A stretch of DNA of 10,348 bases, from positions 1-10,348 of the forward strand of contig DATBED010000059.1 of the NCBI GenBank assembly GCA_036276195.1. The letters are read 5' to 3'. A program made the position numbers and the translations under genes. The first letter of the stretch is position 1. Each line of letters opens with the position of its first letter. The notes below the pieces were generated by a model that saw only the letters and a list, made by a program, of their open reading frames with translations, had not been told where the DNA came from and did no database searches. This DNA is from DATBED01 sp036276195. Its GTDB lineage: Bacteria; Patescibacteriota; Saccharimonadia; Saccharimonadales; UBA4665. Below, piece by piece: positions 5,482 through 10,348 of this stretch.

Positions 5482-5880
5482 CTAAACTAAACTAAGTCCA
5501 TGTGGTTTATATTTATCAAATTTGCTATCGCTAGATAATAAAGTCATACCGCTCTGGATAGCAAGCCAAATGATCATCCTATCAAAAGGGTCTCTGTGAT
5601 CTTTTATCTTAGGTAATAAATAATAAGTAGACCATTGTTCGGGTGAGGGGCTAATATCCTTCAGCCCAATTTTATATATTCCTGCAAGGAATTCATCTGG
5701 AGTATGCTTACCAAGTTCTAATTTGCCGACTGCAAATTTTAAGCTGATTTCCCACTGTGTTATAGAGCTAACAAACTTTTCATTTTCAGACGACTCAATA
5801 ATTTTTTTATGCTCAGGCCTTAACTTCTCGGGGCTTAGCCTAAGCCAGAGCAGAATATGAGTATCCAATAGATAGTTCAC
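5482..5880 (-). CDS. vapC: PIN-domain ribonuclease toxin (VapC family)
   Basis: PIN-domain toxins are Mg-dependent endoribonucleases that cleave cellular RNA, often tRNA or rRNA, unless held by their antitoxin. The 132 residues span one PIN domain, the usual size. The acidic metal site is intact: D6 in LLDTH, E44 in WEIS, D97 in HRDPFDR and D118 in LLSSD. The HRDPFDR signature fits the subgroup commonly paired with Phd/YefM antitoxins. The start is GTG at 5880, overlapping the antitoxin stop by four bases (GTGA), which indicates translational coupling. The DNA is clearly more AT-rich than the flanking housekeeping genes, suggesting transfer. The RNA target cannot be read from the sequence. 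Confidence 0.9.
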   Translation of the reverse strand: MNYLLDTHILLWLRLSPEKLRPEHKKIIESSENEKFVSSITQWEISLKFAVGKLELGKHTPDEFLAGIYKIGLKDISPSPEQWSTYYLLPKIKDHRDPFDRMIIWLAIQSGMTLLSSDSKFDKYKPHGLSLV

Positions 5881-6119
5881 GAATTAATAAACTCTTCTTC
5901 TGTCATCTCAAAGTCTTTTAACGTATACGTCCAGTTCTGAGACTTTAAATCACCTAATTCCACAGAATAATTTGGTTTTTTCAGTTGGCTTTGTGGAATA
6001 ATTGTCGCTAGGGGTTCTTTTTTACGACCATAAGTAATCATGACTTTATTACCATGCTTTAGCTCATCTACAACAGATGAAAAGTTAGCTTTAAAGTCAG
6101 CGGTGGTCATTGTTTTCAT
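5877..6119 (-). CDS. Phd/YefM-family antitoxin
   Basis: An 80-residue antitoxin that should bind and neutralise the PIN toxin encoded next and repress their shared promoter. The N-terminal Phd/YefM fold is visible: MTTADFKANFSSVVDELK (4-21), then KVMITYGRKKEPLATIIP (25-42). The acidic C-terminus (KDFEMTEEEF) is the likely toxin-binding tail. I keep the ATG at 6119; a second ATG at 6110 would shorten it by three residues and is also possible. There is no Shine-Dalgarno, and a -10-like box ends seven bases upstream. The gene comes first in the operon, as usual for such pairs. Base content is low: 20 G/C among the 60 bases of 5881-5940, against 30 of 60 at 2161-2220 in glyA. Confidence 0.85.
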   Translation of the reverse strand: MKTMTTADFKANFSSVVDELKHGNKVMITYGRKKEPLATIIPQSQLKKPNYSVELGDLKSQNWTYTLKDFEMTEEEFINS

Positions 6120-6126
6120 ATAAGCT

Positions 6127-6155
6127 ATGCTATCAAACTAAATACAAGTTGTCAA
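6127..6155 (-). promoter_or_regulatory. Toxin-antitoxin operon promoter
   Basis: On the minus strand, a perfect -35 TTGACA (6155-6150), a 17-bp spacer and -10-like TAGCAT (6132-6127). The -10 ends seven bases before the antitoxin ATG, again a leaderless layout. Confidence 0.55.
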
Positions 6156-6162
6156 GTTGACA
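6150..6162. promoter_or_regulatory. 13-bp palindrome over the toxin-antitoxin -35, probable operator
   Basis: TGTCAAGTTGACA has perfect 6-bp arms around one central base and includes the whole -35 box. CAAGTTG is also repeated directly at 6145-6151 and 6153-6159. Phd/YefM antitoxins repress their own operons by binding short palindromes at the promoter, so this is the natural operator. Binding is inferred. Confidence 0.5.
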
Positions 6163-6183
6163 CTTTCATAATTACTTGGCTAA

Positions 6184-6221
6184 ATTACAACGTTCGAATG
6201 GATGTATGAAGTGATTGTAAT
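6184..6221. repeat. Inverted repeat just past the tRNA-Arg 3' end
   Basis: ATTACAA (6184-6190) and TTGTAAT (6215-6221) form 7-bp arms around 24 bases, beginning at the last base of the tRNA gene. In the transcript of the tRNA this could be a weak AT-only 3' hairpin for processing or termination. Its arms resemble those of the palindrome at 1781-1796 (TTACAA/TTGTAA), but the spacing differs. Confidence 0.3.
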
Positions 6222-6297
6222 GGTACGCCCGGAGGGACTCGAACCCCCGGCCTTTGGTACCGGAAACCAACGCTCTATCCAGCTGAGCTACGGGCGC
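6221..6297 (-). tRNA. tRNA-Arg (anticodon CCG)
   Basis: The 77-nt gene folds fully: acceptor GCGCCCG with CGGGCGT (first pair G-T), D-arm GCTC/GAGC with loop AGCTGGATA, anticodon stem TTGGT/ACCAA with loop TTCCGGT, variable AGGCC, and T-arm GGGGG/CCCTC with loop TTCGAGT. The anticodon is CCG, reading the arginine codon CGG. The discriminator is A and the CCA end is encoded. A TATAAT lies 13 bases upstream. The gene's 3' end faces the AT-rich toxin-antitoxin segment; tRNA 3' ends are common integration sites, but I see no second copy of the tRNA end within this window. Confidence 0.97.
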
Positions 6298-6310
6298 TTA
6301 AGGCCCTTTA

Positions 6311-6316
6311 ATTATA
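6311..6316 (-). promoter_or_regulatory. -10 box of the tRNA-Arg gene
   Basis: A perfect TATAAT on the minus strand (6316-6311) puts transcription near 6304, about seven bases before the mature tRNA. The -35 is weak (ATTCAT-like at 6339-6334 with a 17-bp spacer). Confidence 0.5.
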
Positions 6317-6357
6317 GGCTATATGAATTTTAGATGAATTCCGGGTAGATTTAGCTT

Positions 6358-6370
6358 CGTTGGAACAACG
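6358..6370. repeat. Small hairpin/dyad in the histidine kinase upstream region
   Basis: CGTTG (6358-6362) and CAACG (6366-6370) pair around GAA. It lies 35 bp upstream of the only -10-like box before the kinase gene (TATATT, 6405-6410). It could be an operator half-site or chance. Confidence 0.25.
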
Positions 6371-6431
6371 TGACCATGTACGATAAAGCAAGCATGTCTT
6401 CAGATATATTTAAGGTAGTTCAAAGGAATCC

Positions 6432-8582
6432 ATGCTGTTTAAATTAGCTTCATATATGCCTGCCGTACTGGGGCTTTTGACCATCGGTTTAATTACATTT
6501 TTAAAAAATGCTCGCGATGAACTAAATATACGGTTTTTCTTGTTAGTACTAATACTAGCAACCTGGCAGTTTACACTTTTTCTGGGTGACCTGGCTTTCA
6601 GTCGGGAGTTTAGCCTGTGGGCTCTTCGTCTCGCGGCCTGTATAGGCAGTCTCATAATTCCGGCCCTACTTTACTTCAGCATAGACTTTCCGGTTAGGTT
6701 TTATAAGCCAGACTGGCGTTTTCATTTTCTTACCCTAGGTTCGGCTCTTTTCTTCATGGTGCTGGCCTTGACGCCTTACTTAATCCCCGCGATCAACTTG
6801 CAGCAGCTGAATGCTCAACCGTCTCAGGTTGGTTTGTTTTATGCCTTGCAAACGTTGTATGCGGTAATAGGCTTTTTGGCCAGTTTTATTATTATGCTCA
6901 GAAAATTCTGGCGGGTTGAGCCACGCCAGCAAGCCCAGATTAGGTTAATCATGACCAGTCTTTTGATAGGCATGACTTTAAATATAGTGGCAGGATTTAT
7001 ATTGGCGATGGCGGAGCGAACAGATAACTACACTAATCTGGCCGGCGGCCTATCTTTTGTGATATTCGTGGCCGCAGCATCTTACGCCATTATCAAGCAC
7101 AGACTGTTTGACATTAGACTGGCTATAGCTCGAACCGTCGGCTTTCTGGTGGCTATAACGCTGGTGGCCGCCCTGTACTCTTTAATAGTGTTGGTTGTTA
7201 CAGTACCCTTAATAACTCGTGGTAAGATTGAATTTATTAAGAATGATCTGCAGCAGGTTTTGTTATTCGTTCTACCGACTATTTTCGTGGCCCTAACCTT
7301 CCACAGCTTGCAACAATTGATCGCCAGACTAACGCGCGCTATATTTTTCCAGGATTCTTATGACGTAAGGGCAACCCTAGATAAACTATCTGACACCTTA
7401 ATTAGCGACAACGATATCAATAAAATTATGTCTGGTAGCCTGAAAGTTATAAGCCAGGCGATCAAGCCTTCGCATGCTCTATTTGTGGTTCTAGACGACC
7501 AGAACAGCGTCTATCGCCAACAATTGATCAACCGGTCTTTGCCTGAAGATTTGGATCTACTGGTAGAGCTAGCCGGCCATTCGAAGCATAGAGTCTTAAT
7601 CAGAGATGCAATGCCGGTTGATCCCCGGTTAAAGCGTCTAGAAAATGAAGACATCACCCTGTTGCTCCGGCTGGGTACCAACAAAAAGCTTTTGGGCGTT
7701 TTGCTGTTCGGGCCAAAGCAAAATGGACGCGTTTACACCCAGCAAGACATAGATTTGCTCAATGTTAGCGCTAAGAACCTGGGCGTGGCGATTGAGAACG
7801 CCAAAAAGTACGAGCAAATTGCTACCTTTGCTGACACCATGCGTCAGGAGGTTTTGCAAGCTACCAGTAGCCTGCGGCGGGCGAATATCGAGCTGAAAAC
7901 CTTGGATTCACTCAAGGATGACTTTATTTCGATGGCCTCCCACCAGTTGCGTGGTCCGGCAACTTCGGTTTATCAGGCGATTCAGATACTCAACCAAGCC
8001 GATATATCTTCCTTTGAACGACGGCGCTTGCTGGAATTGGCCGAAGCCAGCGGCGGTCGTTTGATCGGCGTGATTACGGGCCTGCTTAATGTTGCACGAA
8101 TTCAGGCCGGCCGGTTTGATATTAAAAGGTCACTGGTTGATCTGCGGCAGCTAGCCGATCGGGCCATCTTAGAAGCCTCAGGCGCGGCCCAAAAATCCAA
8201 TATTAAATTGCAATTTAATCGACCCGAACAGCCGATTAAACTATTGGCCGACAAATCCAGACTCCATGAAAGTATGTCTAACTATATAGAAAATGCCATT
8301 CGTTACGGTAAGCCCGACGCTGCTGTCGTAGTCACGCTTAAGCAAACGGCTAGCCGCGTCTACTTTGAGGTTACTGATACTGGCATTGGTGTGCCTAAGG
8401 CCGATCGTAAGTATTTATTTAGTAAGTTTTACCGAGCGACTAATGTTCGCCAAGACCATCCTAATGGTAATGGACTAGGCTTGTTTGTGGTTAAAGTAGT
8501 GGTCCAGGCTCACGGCGGTGACACCTATTTTAAACCACTGAAACAGGGTAGCCTTTTTGGTTTTTGGATACCACTTGAATAA
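6432..8582 (+). CDS. Membrane sensor histidine kinase with multi-TM N-terminus, GAF-like and kinase domains
   Basis: A 716-residue sensor of a two-component system. About nine hydrophobic segments fill residues 8-291 (roughly 8-24, 34-52, 66-86, 97-119, 135-156, 171-193, 203-221, 233-260, 275-291). The first seven, with the closing YAIIKHRLFDIR, fit the '7TM histidine kinase N-terminal' type. A GAF-like domain follows (about 315-457), then a coiled linker and the HisKA helix with phospho-acceptor H504 in ASHQLRGPAT. The ATPase has the N-box NYIENAIRYG (617-626), G1 DTGIGVP (649-655), F-box FSKFYR (663-668) and G2 GNGLGL (679-684), so it should bind ATP. The H-box is unusual: Q505 and G508 replace the usual E and T. 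An AAGGA Shine-Dalgarno precedes the ATG. The response regulator gene follows after 43 bp, probably in one operon. The signal is unknown. Confidence 0.93.
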   Translation: MLFKLASYMPAVLGLLTIGLITFLKNARDELNIRFFLLVLILATWQFTLFLGDLAFSREFSLWALRLAACIGSLIIPALLYFSIDFPVRFYKPDWRFHFLTLGSALFFMVLALTPYLIPAINLQQLNAQPSQVGLFYALQTLYAVIGFLASFIIMLRKFWRVEPRQQAQIRLIMTSLLIGMTLNIVAGFILAMAERTDNYTNLAGGLSFVIFVAAASYAIIKHRLFDIRLAIARTVGFLVAITLVAALYSLIVLVVTVPLITRGKIEFIKNDLQQVLLFVLPTIFVALTFHSLQQLIARLTRAIFFQDSYDVRATLDKLSDTLISDNDINKIMSGSLKVISQAIKPSHALFVVLDDQNSVYRQQLINRSLPEDLDLLVELAGHSKHRVLIRDAMPVDPRLKRLENEDITLLLRLGTNKKLLGVLLFGPKQNGRVYTQQDIDLLNVSAKNLGVAIENAKKYEQIATFADTMRQEVLQATSSLRRANIELKTLDSLKDDFISMASHQLRGPATSVYQAIQILNQADISSFERRRLLELAEASGGRLIGVITGLLNVARIQAGRFDIKRSLVDLRQLADRAILEASGAAQKSNIKLQFNRPEQPIKLLADKSRLHESMSNYIENAIRYGKPDAAVVVTLKQTASRVYFEVTDTGIGVPKADRKYLFSKFYRATNVRQDHPNGNGLGLFVVKVVVQAHGGDTYFKPLKQGSLFGFWIPLE

Positions 8583-8625
8583 GCCCTACCTCTGTAGGCG
8601 CTTAGCATGCTATATTTAAGGTTAT

Positions 8626-9315
8626 ATGGCAAACTCGAAGAACCGGATTCTGCTAATAGATGATGACGAGCAGTTAGTGGCCTTGCTGGCCATGAAGTTA
8701 ACCCAAGCCGGCAACGAAGTTGACGGAGTCACCTCGCCGGATGAGGGTTATAATCTGGCTCTGACTAGCAATTATGATCTGATCGTGCTCGATCTGGTGA
8801 TGCCCAAACGAGGCGGATTGGAGATTTGTGCCGACCTTCGCTCCCAAGGAGTTTTAGTGCCAATTCTAATTCTATCAGGCAAAACCGATAAAGAAATTGT
8901 GGTTCGTGGCTTAGGTGTTGGCGCTGACGACTACCTAACCAAGCCGTTTAGCAGCAGTGAATTAATCGCCAGAATAGATGCCTTGTTACGCCGCAATAAG
9001 AAGTTATTTAAAGTGGAATTGCTGCAGCGTGAAGAGGTAGAGCTGGATTTACCTTCGAATATAGTCCGATATGGCAAGCTATCAATTCGTCTTACTCAAA
9101 AAGAAACCCTCCTGCTGCGACGCTTAATGGCCGAAGCGCCTAAGGTGGTGTCGCGGTCGACTCTTCTGCAGGATGTGTGGGGCATTAATAGTGACTATGC
9201 CAGTAATCGGTTAGATGTTTATATACGTCGGGTGCGCACTAAACTAAGACAACTTTGCGGCAGTGATTGTATTCATACTGTGCGCGGCCGTGGTTATCAT
9301 TTTAAGCGGGTTTAG
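8626..9315 (+). CDS. OmpR/PhoB-family response regulator
   Basis: A 229-residue transcription factor, the likely partner of the kinase upstream. The receiver domain (7-122) has the acidic pocket D12-D14, phospho-acceptor D56 in VLDLVMP, S84 in LILSGK, Y103 and K106 in LTKPF, so all switch residues are present. The C-terminal winged helix spans about 150-228: LTQKETLLLRRLM, VVSRSTLLQDVWG, the recognition helix SNRLDVYIRRVRTKLR, and the hairpin IHTVRGRGYHF. Dimers of this family bind direct repeats. AAGG lies four bases before the ATG. The 43-bp gap after the kinase contains a CCTAC/GTAGG hairpin (8585-8598) and the 10-bp palindrome TAGCATGCTA (8603-8612), which could tune expression between the two genes. 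It ends four bases from the convergent dehydrogenase gene, with no obvious terminator. Confidence 0.95.
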   Translation: MANSKNRILLIDDDEQLVALLAMKLTQAGNEVDGVTSPDEGYNLALTSNYDLIVLDLVMPKRGGLEICADLRSQGVLVPILILSGKTDKEIVVRGLGVGADDYLTKPFSSSELIARIDALLRRNKKLFKVELLQREEVELDLPSNIVRYGKLSIRLTQKETLLLRRLMAEAPKVVSRSTLLQDVWGINSDYASNRLDVYIRRVRTKLRQLCGSDCIHTVRGRGYHFKRV

Positions 9316-9319
9316 CTGC

Positions 9320-10348
9320 TTAGGCTAGGACCGGTCGCCGCCCGATGCTGTAATAACTAAAACCGACTGACTGCATATCGGTCGGTTTAAATACATTGCG
9401 ACCGTCAAATATAACCGGTTCGGCTAGCATGTCGGCTACTTGACTTAGATTGGCCTCGGCGAATTCCGGCCACTCGGTAGCAATCAGTAAGGCACTAGCC
9501 CCATCTAGAGCTTTATACTTATCATCTACGATTTTAACATTTGGATTACTTTGGTAAAGTTCACGAACATTATCGGAAGCCTCCGGGTCGTAAGCTACCA
9601 CCTTGGCACCATGTTCCAGTAAGGAGTCAATTATAACTAGGGCAGGGGCTTCACGGACGTCGTCGGTTCCGGGCTTGAAGGCTAATCCCCAGAGGGCAAA
9701 AGTCTTGTCGGCAATATCTCCGTTAAAGTGATCGCTTAACTTGTTAACTAGTACGTGTTTTTGCTGGTCATTAATAGCCATAGCGGCGCCTAACAGCTTA
9801 AAGTCATAGCTATTTTGCTCGGACATGTGCTTGAGGGCTCTTACATCTTTGGGGAAGCAGCTGCCACCAGAACCAATACCGGGGTAGAGAAATTTTGACC
9901 CGATACGACTGTCGGAACCGATTATCTGGCGCACTAGGTCAACATCAGCGCCCATGCGTTCGCACAGCTGGGCGATCTCGTTCATAAAACTGATTTTGGT
10001 CACCAAAAAAGTGTTGGCGGCGTACTTACTAAGCTCGGCGGTACGTGGATCGGTTACCAATAAAGGCCGCGTATCATCAGTGAAAGGTTCGTAAATTTGG
10101 CGCATAACTGCCTCGGCCTGCTCGTTAGGTATACCGATCACCACTCGCTCTGGCTCCATAAAATCTTGTACAGCTTTGCCCTCACGCAGAAACTCGGGGT
10201 TGGATACTACGTCGAACTGGCCTTGGGCATTTTTAGCGATCGCGTCTTGCACTACCTCGGCCGTTCCAACCGGCACGGTACTTTTATTGATCACCACACA
10301 ATAATTAGGTGGCAAAAGACTGCCAAGTTGCTTAGCTACTGCTAGCAC
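9320..10348 (-). CDS. ugd: UDP-glucose 6-dehydrogenase family protein, N-terminus outside the window
   Basis: UDP-glucose dehydrogenases oxidise UDP-glucose to UDP-glucuronate with two NAD+, supplying acidic sugars for surface polysaccharides. The 342 visible residues are the C-terminal part; about 95-100 residues, including the N-terminal NAD-binding GxGxxG, lie beyond the right edge. In fragment numbering: STVPVGT (23-29), NPEFLREG (50-57), the central-helix lysine K118 in NTFLVTKISFMNE, and the catalytic C164 in GSGGSCFPKD. The C-terminal UDP-binding domain has FALWGLAFKPGTDDVREAP. The first visible codon, GTG at 10348-10346, is interior and not a start. GDP-mannose or UDP-ManNAc dehydrogenases are related, but the GGSCFPKD site and spacing favour UDP-glucose. 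It is convergent with the response regulator gene; regulation cannot be seen. Confidence 0.93.
   Translation of the reverse strand: MLAVAKQLGSLLPPNYCVVINKSTVPVGTAEVVQDAIAKNAQGQFDVVSNPEFLREGKAVQDFMEPERVVIGIPNEQAEAVMRQIYEPFTDDTRPLLVTDPRTAELSKYAANTFLVTKISFMNEIAQLCERMGADVDLVRQIIGSDSRIGSKFLYPGIGSGGSCFPKDVRALKHMSEQNSYDFKLLGAAMAINDQQKHVLVNKLSDHFNGDIADKTFALWGLAFKPGTDDVREAPALVIIDSLLEHGAKVVAYDPEASDNVRELYQSNPNVKIVDDKYKALDGASALLIATEWPEFAEANLSQVADMLAEPVIFDGRNVFKPTDMQSVGFSYYSIGRRPVLA

Noticed and set aside
6376..6450. 24-codon ORF overlapping the kinase start
   Set aside because: No ribosome binding site or distinctive composition; the kinase ATG has its own AAGGA. Likely chance.
10097..10345. Plus-strand ORF opposite the dehydrogenase
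   Set aside because: Antisense to a clearly conserved protein-coding frame; a shadow ORF.

Overview
The window looks like part of a small, streamlined bacterial genome, most likely Candidatus Saccharibacteria (TM7) or a close relative in the Patescibacteria/CPR. The main clue is a MurA carrying an N-terminal XRE-type helix-turn-helix domain, an architecture I recall from Saccharibacteria. The multi-TM histidine kinase with an 'ASHQLR' H-box and the several near-leaderless genes fit this. The standard genetic code fits throughout: murB and the antitoxin gene end in TGA. Placement is by recognition, not by a search.

Layout, left to right. 1-32 (-): first codons of an unidentified Gly/Ser-rich protein, with a promoter and ribosome binding site. 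148-1671 (-): HTH-MurA fusion, first committed step of peptidoglycan precursor synthesis. 1814-3094 (+): glyA, serine hydroxymethyltransferase, divergent from murA; a perfect 16-bp palindrome covers its probable -10. 3251-4276 (-): murB, second step of the pathway, convergent with glyA. 4361-4894 (+): an XRE-HTH protein with a DUF3467-like C-terminus, divergent from murB.

The stretch 4895-5481 has no confident conventional gene. It holds a reading frame open in -1 relative to the HTH gene, two tail-to-tail micro-ORFs (one a possible 30-residue membrane peptide with a TATAAT box just upstream), and a 69-bp imperfect dyad. 5482-6119 (-) is an AT-rich Phd/VapC-type toxin-antitoxin pair with an operator-like palindrome. 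It lies beside the 3' end of tRNA-Arg(CCG) (6221-6297, -) and looks like a small acquired island at a tRNA gene.

6432-8582 and 8626-9315 (+) are a two-component system: a 9-TM, GAF-containing histidine kinase and an OmpR-type response regulator. The kinase H-box lacks the residues associated with phosphatase activity. 9320-10348 (-) is the C-terminal three quarters of a UDP-glucose 6-dehydrogenase-family enzyme, cut by the window edge.

The theme is cell envelope: two peptidoglycan precursor enzymes, a nucleotide-sugar dehydrogenase and a membrane sensor system. Both mur genes are tied to an HTH domain, one by fusion and one by divergent adjacency. Several genes without a Shine-Dalgarno have a -10 box ending 6-9 nt before the start codon, so leaderless mRNAs appear common. 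I found no CRISPR array, insertion sequence or intact mobile element.
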